Source of the DNA: Bog-473 sp963744935
Lineage (GTDB): Bacteria > Actinomycetota > Acidimicrobiia > Acidimicrobiales > RAAP-2
Length of the DNA stretch: 64,000 nt
Assembly (NCBI GenBank): GCA_963744935.1
Contig: CAVUVM010000005.1
Location: 62,001 to 126,000, forward strand
Direction of reading: 5' to 3'
The position numbers and the translations under genes were made by a program. Of this stretch, positions 26,121 through 35,809 are shown piece after piece. The notes beneath the pieces were generated by a model, which had not been told where the DNA came from, made no database searches, and saw only the letters and a program-made list of their open reading frames with translations. The number at the start of each line of letters is the position of its first letter. Positions within the stretch are counted from its first letter, which is position 1.

Positions 26121-26471
26121 TCAGAGGGTGACGCCGGCCTCCTCGAGCGCCGCGAGCATGAGCGCCAAGGCGGACTCCTCGGAAGGGCCAAGGACCTCTC
26201 CGTCGGGACCTCTTCGCACGATCGGGAGTTGGCCGATGGTGGCAGCGAACTGGACCGAGATCCGACACAGGCAGGTGATCAGAAGAGTGAGAACGATGAC
26301 TTGATCTCGTCGGAGGATCCGGGTCTCGAACACCGCCGCCATCGCCTCGGCCATCGCATCGTCGAACGCAATGCTCATGCCGGTGTCGGTCGTGAAGTCG
26401 AGGGCACCCACGAGTTTCCGCGCCAGAGCGGCCATCTCGCGGGCCAGCTCATCCAAGTCCACCGTCGCCAC
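26121..26471 (-). CDS. Prophage protein downstream of the tape measure, unknown
   Basis: This 116-residue protein starts with a GTG overlapping the tape-measure stop. It is mostly helical, with an N-terminal stretch LDELAREMAALARKLVGAL and a short strand-rich middle (LPIVRRGPDGEVLGP). I do not recognise it. In tailed phages this position holds distal tail or minor tail proteins. Confidence 0.65.
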   Translation of the reverse strand: MATVDLDELAREMAALARKLVGALDFTTDTGMSIAFDDAMAEAMAAVFETRILRRDQVIVLTLLITCLCRISVQFAATIGQLPIVRRGPDGEVLGPSEESALALMLAALEEAGVTL

Positions 26472-28945
26472 TACGCGCCGACCTGAAAAAGCTGGCCGGC
26501 GGACCCGTTCACGGTCCCCTGCCGCAGCAGCTGCTGATAGATGGCGTCGCCAAGCTCCTTCTCGGTCGCCACGTTGCCCTGGACCGTGACGTAGACGTTG
26601 ATTGTCGGCCCGGCCGCCGCAGCGCCACCGGCGACGCCACCGACCGCCGGGCCCGGACCCGGACCCGGACCCGGACCCTCGGCGACATTGGTGGAGGTCG
26701 TTGCAAATGCGGATGCCTTCATCGACGTCGCAGCGAGGGCGGCCGCCACCTGACCGACGGCGCCCGTTGGGAGGTGGGAAATTTCTTCGATGCCGCCGGC
26801 GAGGCCCTCCATGAGGTTCTGGCCGTAGCCGTAGAAGACCTTGGACGGGCTGAAGATCGACAGGACCGACGAGAAGGCGGACTTGATGTCGCCACCGATC
26901 CCCTTCACCGCGTTGACGACGTCGCCGACGCCGTCCTTGATCCCGTCAATGAGTCCGTCGATCAGACGGGACGCAATGTGGAAGGCGTCGTCGTAGAGCG
27001 ACCCCAGGGCCTCGAGGATCTTCCCCGGAACGCCGACCACGAAGCCGATCACCGTGCTGACCCCGCCGACCACGGCGTTGTAGAAACCGCTCCAAGCATC
27101 CCTGGCGACGTTCGTGACATCGGACGCCAGAGACGAGAGAGGGCGCCGAGGATCCGCGACGGAATCGACTCGACGAAATTGACGATGTCGTCCCAGATCG
27201 ACAGCGTCTCTGACTTGACCGTGTTCCAATGGGTAGCGATCAGAACCGCGGCTCCGCCGATCGGACCCGTCAACAAGGTGGCGATGATTGGCGCGATGGT
27301 GCCGACGTGGCTCTTTAGGAAGTTCAGGCCGTCGTCGAAGACACCCTTGATCGCGCCCCAGACGTCCTTGGCCACCGACTCGATCCCGCTCCATGCGTCC
27401 TTGAGGAGGGCGCTGACCTGCTTCCAGTGCGTCGCGAGCTCTGTCCCGGCGATCAGCACGAGGCCGATGGGCCCGAGCATCGCATCGAACCCTGCGCCGG
27501 CCTCGGGCCCGGCCTCAGACGCCACGCTCGCGGTGGTCTCGACGGTCTCGTCAATCGTTGCGCCCGATGCCTCCGCCTCGGCCGCTGTCGAAGTGAAGAC
27601 GCCCGCGAGCTTGCTCAAACTCCCGATGGCGTCCTTGGTCGAATCCACCATCCCCTTGGCCATGTTCACGCTGAAGACGGCCACGGCGCCGGCCAGGAAG
27701 GTCCCGATGGCGATGCCCAGAGCCTCGGCCGCCATCTTGTGCTTCCCGAACCACATGACGACGTCCGACACGACGTGCTCGGCGCCAAGGAGCTTGGGGA
27801 TCAGTTCTTCGCCGAACTTTGTCCCGAGATTGTGGACCTGTGCCGAGGCAATGGACATCTGACCGGCAAGGGTGTCGCCGTAGGCGGTGGCCGCGCCCTG
27901 CGTCTTCTGTTTGACCGTGTCCATGATTTTGCCGATGGTGCCCTGGTCAAGCTGGAGCTTCTTCGAGCTCGTGTCCACCGCCTCATGCGCCGTAAGGAGC
28001 GCTGAATAGGCGGCCGCCCCCTTCAGCGTGCCGTCCGCCACCTGCTGGTCGACGAGGTGGAGATTCCCGAGCGCCTTCTGGTAGGCGGTGGTGTCGGTGG
28101 CGATCGTCTTGAGCTTGCCCGAACCGACGTCGATGTTGACGCCGAGTGTGGTCAGCCCGCGGGTGCTGCCGGCCAGCGTCTTGGTCAAGATCGCAGTCGC
28201 GTCCGAGAGGCTGATGTGCTTCGCTCGTGCGAGGTCGGCCGCGATGGAGAGGTCCCCCTCTGCCTTCTTGGTGTTCCCCGTGGACGTGACGAGCATTTGG
28301 AGGGCGCCGGCGGCGTCCGTGGAATTCAATCCCAGCTGCGCCATGGAGCCATACGTCGCGTCGATCGACGGTTGCACCGACTTGAAGCTTTGGCCGCTGT
28401 TCTTGATCGCAACCTGCAGCTGGGACTGAGCAACGTCGAAGTTGTCTGCCATCTTGACGGCCTCGACGCCAACGGCAGCCAGGCCGGCTGCACCGGCGAC
28501 CACCGTAGCCCCGCCGATGTCGGATATGACTTGCTTGAGGCCCTGCCCTTTGGACTTGGCCTCGTCGAGCTTGTCCCCCATTTTCGTCAAACTTCCTGAG
28601 AACGGAATTCCGAAATTGCCGAGGCTCTCCCCCAGCGATTTAAAAGCCGAGCCGATCTTTGAGGTGTGACCGTCGAAATCGCTCTCGAGGTCCTTACCGG
28701 CATCGTCGAGATCGCCGATCTTGTCCTTCGCTACGCCTACCCCGCTGCCGACGTCGGCCCCAATTCCGGCCCCCAGATCGCTGAACGCGGCTCCCATTTT
28801 TTCGGTGTGCCCATCAACCGCGCCTGAGAGGTCCGCCGTTGAGTCCTCGAGACCGGCGAGCTGCGGCGTCAGCCGCCGCGATCCCGGGGGCCGACGCGGC
28901 GGCGTCCAACACATATGACGCACTTAGCACTTTGCTCCCGGCCAT
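26471..28945 (-). CDS. Tail tape measure protein with two apparent frameshifts
   Basis: The main frame encodes a long Ala/Gly-rich helical protein with TMP hallmarks: repeated amphipathic helices, a hydrophobic stretch (AGAAGLAAVGVEAVKM) and membrane-like segments near the C terminus. About 825 residues are encoded in total. The N terminus (MAGSKVLSASYVLDAAAS from the ATG at 28945) is in one frame, the middle in a second from about 28870, and the last 215 residues (from SSLASDVTNVARDAW) in a third. The second shift lies at a GAGAGAG run at 27135-27141. A Gly-Pro repeat (GPGPGPGP) occurs near the C terminus. The start lies 4 bp after the RCC1 gene. Real decay and sequencing error cannot be separated here. 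Confidence 0.75.
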
Positions 28946-28949
28946 CGGG

Positions 28950-30440
28950 TCAGCCGCCCGCCAACATCATCAGGCCTCGACGGGTTCTCGTCGCGGTGAC
29001 CACGGCGGGCGTGATCGAGACGTCGACCGCGCTGGTCTGGTTGCCGGCATAGATCGCGTTCACGACCGCTCCTGACGCCAGCGTGCCGTGGATGCCGCCG
29101 TTGAGAAGCGTCGGCTTGTCCGTGATGCCGGTACCGAGGCTGGGCAGCCCGAGCTGGCCGCTGATGTTGTTGCCGCACACCCACACCCCGTTGTTGGCGT
29201 CGAGGTAGATCATGTGGTCGGCGCCGGCCGCGCACTGCACGATCGCCGGTCCACCATTCCACGCCGGGCCCGCAATGAGCTGCGGCGTGTCGAAGAAGTT
29301 GCCCGAGGTCCCGAGGCCCAGCTGGCCATCGGTGTTACACCCCCACCCCCACAGGTTGCCGGCGTTGTCGATACAGAGCGTCTGGCCGTCGCTCTGGAAC
29401 CCTCCGCCGGCGAAGGCCTGCACGATGACCGGCGCCGCTCCGCTCCACGGAGGACTCGGAACCGCCGACCACAGCGGCGACACCGGGATCGACGACGAGT
29501 TGGTGAGGCTGCCGGTGGTGCCGCCACCGCTCGTGCCGTTGCCGAGCTGGCCGAAGGCGTTGTAACCCCACAGGAGAAGTGCCCCTGCCGTTGTAAGCGC
29601 GCAGCTGTGGTCGTTCGCCCCCGACACCGACGCGATGCCGCTGAGGGTTCCGGAACCGCCAGTGCCGACGACGTTGATCGGCACGCTGAACGGCCCGGTG
29701 CTCCCGACCGTCGCGCCGTCGCCGCACTGGCTGAAGGAGTTGTCGCCGCAGCAGACGACCAACCCGGCGGACGTGACGCCCATCATCCGCTTGCCGCCAC
29801 CCCACACCGTGCCGCCGTTGCCGGGCGATGTCGCGGTCGCGGCCAGAGTGAGGTAGCCGGTCGAAGGTGTTGAGCCGCCCGGCGTCGAGCCGACGTTCCA
29901 GACTCGTTTCGGTTGCTGTTGAACGACGCCGGCCGCCGCCGAGCCGAGGCCGAGCTTGCCGCTCTCATTGAAGCCGCAGGCGAAGACGTTGCCCGCTGAG
30001 TCGATCATCCACCAGCAGTTGTTGCCGCCCTTGATGGCCAGGAACGGCAACGTGACGACGCCCGGGAACGTAGTGGCCCAAGGGAACACGCTCGACCCGT
30101 CGCCGCTGGCGAGCGGCACAGGCGTCGGCGGAGGCCCCTGCCCGACTGAGAGGACGTTGAGCTGGTCGAGGTTGTAGTAGTACGTCGGGCCGCCGCTCGG
30201 GTTGGTGCCGTTGCTGCCGAGGCCGTAGGCGCCGGGGAGCGTTGTTGGCGAGCTCGTGTCACACAGGAACGTGAACCACCCGTTCTCGCAGTCGAGGGCG
30301 ACGCACTCTCCGATCGGCGAGGGACTGCCGCCGGTGCCGAGATTCGCGACGAGCGTCGGCGAGTCGTACGTCTCGATGACGTCGGTAAACGAGTCGTCGG
30401 TGTAGGTGGACCCGAAGATGTAGACGAGGTCGACGGCCAC
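28950..30440 (-). CDS. RCC1-repeat beta-propeller protein in the tail region
   Basis: From a GTG start the protein has 496 residues. At least five repeats of the RCC1 type are visible, each with a W/C-G-x-N-x-x-G-Q/K-L/C-G-x-G core: ACGFNESGKLGLG, CCGDNSFSQCGDG, LWGYNAFGQLGNG, GWGCNTDGQLGLG and VCGNNISGQLGL. The first 150 residues are a different, strand-rich domain. RCC1 propellers are protein- or ligand-binding platforms. Between a tail protein and the tape measure, a receptor-binding or adhesin role is plausible but unproven. Cys residues recur at one position of several repeats. Confidence 0.8.
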   Translation of the reverse strand: MAVDLVYIFGSTYTDDSFTDVIETYDSPTLVANLGTGGSPSPIGECVALDCENGWFTFLCDTSSPTTLPGAYGLGSNGTNPSGGPTYYYNLDQLNVLSVGQGPPPTPVPLASGDGSSVFPWATTFPGVVTLPFLAIKGGNNCWWMIDSAGNVFACGFNESGKLGLGSAAAGVVQQQPKRVWNVGSTPGGSTPSTGYLTLAATATSPGNGGTVWGGGKRMMGVTSAGLVVCCGDNSFSQCGDGATVGSTGPFSVPINVVGTGGSGTLSGIASVSGANDHSCALTTAGALLLWGYNAFGQLGNGTSGGGTTGSLTNSSSIPVSPLWSAVPSPPWSGAAPVIVQAFAGGGFQSDGQTLCIDNAGNLWGWGCNTDGQLGLGTSGNFFDTPQLIAGPAWNGGPAIVQCAAGADHMIYLDANNGVWVCGNNISGQLGLPSLGTGITDKPTLLNGGIHGTLASGAVVNAIYAGNQTSAVDVSITPAVVTATRTRRGLMMLAGG

Positions 30441-30443
30441 GGC

Positions 30444-31787
30444 TCAGTTGGCCGACTCGACCGTCACGCTGGAGACCTGCACCGTCGACCGGCACGTCGC
30501 TGGCGTCGTGCGCCAGCACCTGCGCGGTGCCCGCGCTGGTCACGCCCTCGACGGTGACGGCGGTCGCCGTCGTGATGGTGACCGGCACCTTGAAGCTGAC
30601 GGCCCCGCCGTTGTCGCCGCTGGACGCCGCCCCCGTGATCCTCTGCCCGATCGCGTTCCCAGACGTCGACGGCAGCGTGTAGTCGGCGCTCGTCGGGACG
30701 TAGATGAGGACGTTGTTCCCGGCCGCACTGATGGCGTTGACGCTGAGAGCCACGCTGATCGTGTACTCGCCCGGCTGCAGCGTGGCGGTCGTGGCGATGG
30801 TGGCGGGCGTCGTCGACAGGCTGACGGCTGTGCCGCCGAGGTCGACGTATTGGATCGGGTTCCCGGGCGTCTGCCCTATGAGCCGCCACGCAGAGTTGGC
30901 CGTGTCCCGGTCGAAGAGCACCTCGGTGAGGGTGTTCGGGATTGTCTTGGTGAACAGGGAACCCGGCGACTCGAAGCCCGACCCGAGGGTCACGGCGCGC
31001 GCCGTCCCGTTGTCGAGGAATCCGAGCCTGAGCGTCTCGAGGGCCTGCGGCCCGATGCCCGTGGGGCTGAGCGTGATTCCGGTGATGGCCTCGTTCATGC
31101 CGGCGAGGATGAAGCAATCGAAACTGTCGGTGTCGAGCACGGGAGTGGCGCCGGGAACGATGCTGTAGGTCGACGCCGACGTGAAGGCGGTGGTCTGCGC
31201 CGCGAAGTGCAGCGTGTCGTTGGGGTTCGTCGTGGTGGTGATCGACGTAATGACCGGTTGCTGCCCGTTCCCTGGTCCCGTGAGGCCGAGCACCGTCCAC
31301 CCGACGAGCGTGGCCGGGAAGCTGACCCGGAATTGATCAGGGTGGTTGTCGAGCCGCCGGTCGCCGTGCCGCCGTAGTTGCGGCTGTCCATGACGCGCGG
31401 GACCTTGCGGGTGCTGGAGAGGATCTGCTGGTTCGCCACCGACGCGAGCGGTGCGCCGCCTGGCACCGGGTTCAGCGCGGCCAGCTGGCTGAACAGGTTC
31501 TGGTCGATGGCCTGGTACACCGCGTAGCTGGTCGTGACGCTCTGCGCCGTCGTGCCGTACTGCACGCGCACCAGGGTCAGCGCGTCGCTGCCGCTCGTCC
31601 GGGTGGCGCGGGCGATCTCGGCGTTGTTCGACGTCGGTATCGAGCCCGCGGGCCACACGACGACGTCGAAGGACCCGACCGGGAAGTTCGCACCTTGACC
31701 CGTGGTCAGGGTGAGGGACGTGCCCGACGTGGCAGGGGAAGGCGCGGTGGCGACGGTCCCATAGGCGAGATTGCTGATCGGGTCCAT
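30444..31787 (-). CDS. Probable phage tail/structural protein, two frame changes
   Basis: Three consecutive frames together give one Thr/Ser/Gly-rich, strand-rich protein of about 446 residues. It starts MDPISNLAYGTVATAPSPAT at the ATG at 31787, continues from about 31335 as VSFPATLVGWTVLGLTGPG, and ends from about 30500 as STVQVSSVTVESAN. The composition and neat repetition of beta-type segments (TLQPGEYTISVALSV) fit a tail, baseplate or fibre protein. The ATG overlaps the stop of the small gene before it. The two indels required may be sequencing errors. No named family is recognised. Confidence 0.65.
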
Positions 31788-31978
31788 CAGGCGCCGTCGC
31801 TCTCGGCCAGGGGCGCCTCGGTAGAAGCTTGAAGGGCAAGGAGGAGGTCGATATGCGCGCGGAGCTCAATGAGACGCCGGGTGACGAGCGCCTGACCTTC
31901 GGCCGTAGACAAATCCTGCCGAGTGAGCCCCCGGACGAGAAAGGACATAATCAGCGGGTCGGAGAAGAAGGGGTCCAT
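31787..31978 (-). CDS. Small phage protein of unknown function
   Basis: From the ATG at 31978 the product has 63 residues and begins MDPFFSDPLIMSFLVRGL. It then forms one helix (VTRRLIELRAHIDLLLALQ). The stop overlaps the start of the tail gene by one base. Position suggests a structural or assembly accessory protein; no family is recognised. Confidence 0.55.
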   Translation of the reverse strand: MDPFFSDPLIMSFLVRGLTRQDLSTAEGQALVTRRLIELRAHIDLLLALQASTEAPLAESDGA

Positions 31979-32850
31979 CAGCGCCGCCCCGGCCCTTCCC
32001 TGAGGAGCTCGAGCGGCTCTCGGTCCAGGAGAACGCCGAGGGCCTCGAAGGCGCCGCCGGCAATCCAGACCAGCTCCGTGAGCACCTCGGCGGACGCCGT
32101 GGCCGCCGCCTCGGTTGCGAGCTGGTGCAGCACGCTCAGATCCCGATGCTCTCGGGTCCGCTCGAGCTGGATCAGCCACTCCGCGGTCAGAGCGATCGCC
32201 TGACGGCGGGCCGACGCCTCGAAAGAGGATGCGCGCGTTCGTAGCCGGCTGCTCACGGTTTCGCCTCGTGGAGAGTCCCGATCCGCATCAGGAGAGCGCT
32301 CACGAGAGCTAAGTGGCCGTCTCGGCTGGCGCTCCTTCGCCTCGGACTGCGACTTCGCCTTCGGCAAGGCGGCGTACAAGCCCAACGGTCGGCTGCTCAT
32401 GACTCCCGCGTTCTGCAGATCGCCGACGAGGTCCCGGAGCCGATCGACGTCGCGCCGCCAGCGAGCCTGGCGGCCAGTTGACACGCTCTGCGCATCGACA
32501 AGCTCGTCGAGCATGGCAACGACGCCCGCCAGCATTGTCTTTGTGATCGCCATGCCATCGACGGTCGACGATCTCGACGGTTGCGAGCCGGGGCCCCGCC
32601 GCCCAAGGTCCGAAAGGTGCGCGGCGATTCCTGGACGCTCCCGCGCCGTTCGGTCGTACCATTCCTTGTAGGCGAGCTGAGCCTCCGTCCATTTCCAGGG
32701 CGCCCAGCCCTCGACACCGTTTGGCGGCAGCTTCGAGCCATCAAGGCGCCAACGCCAAGCAGCAGCGATTGGATCGCTTGGATCTCGCTCCTCGAGCTCG
32801 GCTGCGAATGCCGCCGGGCTCAGGTCTGGGACATCAGACGTGACGGTCAT
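31978..32850 (-). CDS. Prophage protein of unknown function
   Basis: The ATG at 32850 overlaps the preceding stop as ATGA and is preferred over one eight codons upstream. The 290-residue product has a Trp-rich N-terminal part (AAAWRWRLDG, WAPWKWTEAQLAYKEWYDR), a helix (MLAGVVAMLDELVDAQS), a basic Ser/Arg-rich linker and a helical C terminus. I do not recognise it. Its size and place could fit an assembly or minor structural role. Confidence 0.65.
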   Translation of the reverse strand: MTVTSDVPDLSPAAFAAELEERDPSDPIAAAWRWRLDGSKLPPNGVEGWAPWKWTEAQLAYKEWYDRTARERPGIAAHLSDLGRRGPGSQPSRSSTVDGMAITKTMLAGVVAMLDELVDAQSVSTGRQARWRRDVDRLRDLVGDLQNAGVMSSRPLGLYAALPKAKSQSEAKERQPRRPLSSRERSPDADRDSPRGETVSSRLRTRASSFEASARRQAIALTAEWLIQLERTREHRDLSVLHQLATEAAATASAEVLTELVWIAGGAFEALGVLLDREPLELLREGPGRR

Positions 32851-33401
32851 ATCGCCGAGACGAGAGATCCCCACTTCGCCTCGTACTCGGCCCGCCGTTC
32901 CCGTTCGGCCGCCCTAGCCTCTGCGGCGCGGGCATCTCGCTCGGGCCGTGTCCGCTCGCCCTCGGCGACCTGCCGGGCGAGTTTCGCCCTGACGATCGCC
33001 TCGGCCGCGGCGAGGAGCTGCTCCTCCTCATCCGTCCACGGGTTGCCCGGCTTGCAGCTCTCGGTCTCGGACATCAGCTTGACCGAGCTCGCATCCAACA
33101 GGCCGAAGGACTCCCGAAGGTACGTCGGACCCTTGATCGGATCCGTCGCCAACTCCCACTGCAGTGGCTGGCCTGGACAGGCGATGACGATCGCCCCCGA
33201 GGCGGTCTCGGCGACCAATGTCTGCTCGGCCCTCTCCTGGAATCGTTCGAGCGCTTGCTTCCGGCGTCGAAGTCGGAGGACAGCGTCTCCGGGCTCGACG
33301 ACCGGACGGCCAACCTCTCTGAGCGCGGGCGATCCGAAGGCTGCTGCAGCACGTGCGATGTCGAACTCCCGCTCGAGGTCGACGGTGCTCTCTGTCGTCA
33401 T
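32847..33401 (-). CDS. Prophage protein with a long charged helix
   Basis: From the ATG at 33401, overlapping the previous stop, the product has 184 residues. The N-terminal half has mixed structure including VIACPGQPLQWELATD. The C-terminal 70 residues form one Ala/Arg/Glu-rich helix, likely a coiled coil. It could act as a tail or scaffold-type protein, but no family is recognised. Confidence 0.65.
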   Translation of the reverse strand: MTTESTVDLEREFDIARAAAAFGSPALREVGRPVVEPGDAVLRLRRRKQALERFQERAEQTLVAETASGAIVIACPGQPLQWELATDPIKGPTYLRESFGLLDASSVKLMSETESCKPGNPWTDEEEQLLAAAEAIVRAKLARQVAEGERTRPERDARAAEARAAERERRAEYEAKWGSLVSAI

Positions 33402-33637
33402 GGTCGTCCTCTCTTCAGCGCGGCCTCGACGGCCACTGGGTCGAATCGCACTGTCCGGCCGCCGGGACTGCGCAGACAGGGGATCGCCCCGGCCGCCGCC
33501 CATCGCAAGACCGACCGCCTGCTGACGTGGAGGCGTTCGGCCATTTCGCTCGCCGTCTCGTAGGGGCCATGAACCGGCAAGGAGCCTGCACCTACGTCTC
33601 GGCTGGACGTCGTCTCAACTTCCAGGGCGATCCCCAT
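33398..33637 (-). CDS. Small HTH DNA-binding protein (excisionase/BldC type)
   Basis: This 79-residue protein carries a clear winged helix: TASEMAERLHVSRRSVLRWA, then AGAIPCLRSPGGRTVRFDP. This is the pattern of excisionase-family and BldC-like proteins. It may start later than the ATG at 33637. It is the first gene of the leftward run 33637-26121 and overlaps the next gene's ATG. Confidence 0.7.
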   Translation of the reverse strand: MGIALEVETTSSRDVGAGSLPVHGPYETASEMAERLHVSRRSVLRWAAAGAIPCLRSPGGRTVRFDPVAVEAALKRGRP

Positions 33638-33897
33638 GACAAGAGTGAACTCAGGGGCTAGAGCGGATCATGCGAGGACATCGGCGCCAAGGCGTGACGG
33701 CCCCTCGGCGACAGGGACGAGGGAAGCAAAAATCTAATTCGCGGTGGTTTTGGGCTTCGGTGCTCTCGCACTTCAGGCTTCGATGACGTCGCAACTACCC
33801 CAGACGCCGCCGAATCCCGCCGGCAGTGCGGGCGATCCAGCGCCAACGCCCCCCGAAACTTGCAAAACCGCGCTCGTTTTTACACGTCCATGTGACG

Positions 33898-33939
33898 GTG
33901 CAGAGAGGTGGCCGTGAGCAAACCTCGACCTGGGGGTAT
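33898..33939. repeat. 42-bp direct repeat, copy 1
   Basis: Matches 34167-34208 with two differences in the same orientation; both contain GAGCAAACCTCGACCTGGGG. Similarity continues weakly for another 20 bp to the right. Confidence 0.8.
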
Positions 33940-33969
33940 GGTCAGGCCCTATACCAGCGCTGTGACCAG

Positions 33970-34245
33970 GACTGATGTCGTTGCTTGCGTCGCCAGTGAC
34001 CCGCGGGACCGGGCCGCCCCGCCTCGCATCGAAGCGACGATGACAGGTGGCGCACAGCCCCACCAGGTTCGACTCGTCGTCTGCGCCTTGCGGTGCTGGG
34101 ATAACCGCGGTTACGCCAGGCGACGCTTGTCATCGCGTCGCCACAATCCGGGCAGATCTCTGTCGGGTGCAGACAGGTGGCTGTGAGCAAACCTCGACCT
34201 GGGGGTATCGGTCGGCCCTGCCAGCCACCACGGGCAGCACGACTG
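33970..34245 (-). pseudogene. Broken HNH endonuclease
   Basis: One leftward frame gives the first zinc-binding pair in ICPDCGDAM (about 34130-34160). A second frame downstream gives ADDESNLVGLCATCHRRFDARR (about 34010-34080), with the second Cys pair and the histidine of an HNH nuclease. They are joined only by a frame change, and the central DH motif is not clear. Small HNH genes often lie beside phage packaging and head genes, so its presence next to the protease fits a former head module. Confidence 0.5.
34167..34208. repeat. 42-bp direct repeat, copy 2
   Basis: Second copy of 33898-33939. It overlaps the 5' part of the HNH remnant. Confidence 0.8.
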
Positions 34246-34315
34246 GTCGTCAACTGTTCTCGCCGCTGATCCACCCGGGCCCGGTCCGGTCCTCACGGCA
34301 TCGAAGCAACGAGGA

Positions 34316-34879
34316 TCACCGAGCCCGGACCAGCCGCTTGGTGGCCGCCCTGATTCGATCGACCTCGGCCTTCTGCTCCCGCTCGTTCCCCATGAGCCAG
34401 CCCGTCTTCCCAGCGAGCTCGAGCGTGCCCGTGACAGGGTTTGCTCCCCGCACACACACCGAGGCCTCAGCGAGATCGCCCTGTGCGATCTGGTCGCACT
34501 TGGGGTTCTCGTTGGTCGTGGTGATGGTTTCCGCCCAAAACCCAATGCTCCACTCCTCGAGCGCCTCGTCGATCATGGCCTGATAGACCCGGTCGACAAG
34601 GTCGCTCTGTCCGAGGTAGAGGCGGAAGTCGACGAGCAACTGATTGCCTTGCTCTTTCGGTCTCCCCGAACCAATGGGTGCACCTGCCCAATCGTGGTTG
34701 TAGAAGATCGGAATCGTTGGATGCGCTGCGATCGAGTCGGCGAACGCGCCGGGCAAGACCTGTTCGGAAAATCCGAACCCAATGCGGTACTCGAGGTTGA
34801 ACGTCGATACGACTGCCTGGCCAGTGCCTTTGCCTTGACCGGGTGTCGCGCGCACTTGCATCCGCACACGTCGCTTCAC
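34316..34879 (-). CDS. HK97-type prohead protease
   Basis: From the GTG at 34879 (an ATG follows at 34861) the product has 187 residues. The fold markers are clear: STFNLEYRIGFGFSEQVLPG, PGAFADSI, the histidine in YNHDWAGAPIG, the serine in LEEWSIGFWAE and the acidic stretch in GDLAEASVCVRGANPVTG. These match the His-Ser-acidic plan of HK97-family capsid maturation proteases, which trim the scaffold or delta domain during head assembly. The C terminus is a charged helix, possibly scaffold-like. No major capsid gene follows, which is unusual. Confidence 0.82.
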   Translation of the reverse strand: MKRRVRMQVRATPGQGKGTGQAVVSTFNLEYRIGFGFSEQVLPGAFADSIAAHPTIPIFYNHDWAGAPIGSGRPKEQGNQLLVDFRLYLGQSDLVDRVYQAMIDEALEEWSIGFWAETITTTNENPKCDQIAQGDLAEASVCVRGANPVTGTLELAGKTGWLMGNEREQKAEVDRIRAATKRLVRAR

Positions 34880-35143
34880 CGAGGAGCTCGACCGGATCGA
34901 CAATAAGCGCCGACCACGCGCTGTCGCCGGCCTCGTCTGTCCACTGCCGTTCGACTTGGTCGATCTCGAGCGCGACCACTCCGCTAGGGCCGCATTACGC
35001 GCGGCCCGGCTCACGTCGTCGTGAAAGCCGCTATCAGCGCGGAGACGCCAGACCTCGCCGGCGCAGACGGCTCGGGCGAACGCTGGGACAACGCCTTGGC
35101 CGCCGGTTCTTGTTGCCAGCCAGGCGTGGAAATCACTGCTCAT
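34870..35143 (-). CDS. Small phage protein, frame disturbed
   Basis: The ATG at 35143 has an excellent AAAGGAG upstream. The product begins MSSDFHAWLATRTGGQG and continues through two helices to NAALAEWS near 34976. Beyond that the natural continuation (VALEIDQVERQWTDEAG and then SALIVDPVELLGE) is in the next frame, while the first frame turns basic and runs into the protease. An indel near 34975-34985 is likely, and the true end is uncertain. The start resembles YozE-type small helical phage proteins, but this is weak. Confidence 0.5.
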
Positions 35144-35297
35144 GTGCTGCTCCTTTTGGATATTCGCCACGAATCGTCGCTGGGCTAAACCTCACGATTA
35201 CGCCGCGGAGCCGCGCGATCCGCCGGGTCAAGTCATCGCCCTCGAGAACGTCCTCGTCGTCGCCCGGTGGCGTGAAGTCCGCGACCTCGGGTCTCAC
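35133..35297 (-). CDS. 54-residue phage protein with overlapping start
   Basis: A GTG overlapping the upstream stop as GTGA opens a 54-codon frame that ends inside the start of the next gene. The product begins MRPEVADFTPPGDDEDVLEG, is acidic at first, then basic (LTRRIARLRGVIVRF). No family recognised. The overlaps at both ends argue that it is translated. Confidence 0.5.
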   Translation of the reverse strand: MRPEVADFTPPGDDEDVLEGDDLTRRIARLRGVIVRFSPATIRGEYPKGAAHEQ

Positions 35298-35809
35298 AGC
35301 GCCACCGCTTCTTCTGCTGACGGTCCTCGCTTGAGAAGATCCTTGATTCGCGCGATCTCGGCGAAATTGTCGGCCAGCGCTTCAGTTCCTTCGCGTTCAA
35401 CTTCAGTTCCGTGCCTGCCAGGCACGACGTTTGACGCGGGTTCCCGCGTCGCCTTGACGCGGGATTTGTCCACCATGACGCGGGTCGATTTGGAACCCGC
35501 TTCATGGTGACGCGGGTTGTCGAGCCTCATTTCTTCGTGGTCGCGGAACTCGAATCGGTAGATCCTCGGCTTCCCGGGACCACCTCGATCGTCAACGGGA
35601 GTCAGAAACCCGTCGACGAGGAGCAGGCCCCGCGACCTCGTACAGGTGGAACGCGTCAGCGGCCATTCCTCCGCCAGCTTTCGGTCGGAAATGAAGATGA
35701 GGTAGTCGTACTGGCGGTTGGCCAGGTCGCCCATCACGTAGTGGAACCACCACGTGTTTCCCGTGTAGGGCGAGTATCTCTTGACGAAGGCGCGTCCTTC
35801 GTCACTCAT
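35294..35809 (-). CDS. Winged-helix protein, phage replication/regulation type
   Basis: From the ATG at 35809 the product has 171 residues. The N-terminal half reads like the winged-helix domain seen in many actinophage early proteins: YSPYTGNTWWFHYVMGDLAN, then a helix-turn-helix (FISDRKLAEEWPLTRSTCTR) and a wing (LLVDGFLTPVDD, GPGKPRIYRF). The C-terminal half is charged and helical. Such proteins bind DNA, often as replication initiators or regulators. Its ATG overlaps the stop of the HTH gene upstream. Confidence 0.72.
   Translation of the reverse strand: MSDEGRAFVKRYSPYTGNTWWFHYVMGDLANRQYDYLIFISDRKLAEEWPLTRSTCTRSRGLLLVDGFLTPVDDRGGPGKPRIYRFEFRDHEEMRLDNPRHHEAGSKSTRVMVDKSRVKATREPASNVVPGRHGTEVEREGTEALADNFAEIARIKDLLKRGPSAEEAVAL

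Larger units (their letters stand above)
33638..34315. other. Gene-poor gap with a duplicated segment and HNH remnant
   Basis: Nothing intact is seen in these 678 bp. They hold a 42-bp direct repeat (33898-33939, 34167-34208) and the pieces of an HNH endonuclease. In many phages the major capsid gene would follow the protease here, so this may be a deletion junction. Confidence 0.55.

Noticed and set aside
26641..26680. Short tandem repeat of GGACCC as a regulatory minisatellite
   Set aside because: It lies inside the tape-measure frame and simply encodes a Gly-Pro run.
27135..27141. Programmed ribosomal frameshift in the tape measure
   Set aside because: Known programmed shifts lie in the assembly-chaperone genes upstream of the tape measure and use a slippery heptamer; neither is seen here, and a second break exists in the same gene.
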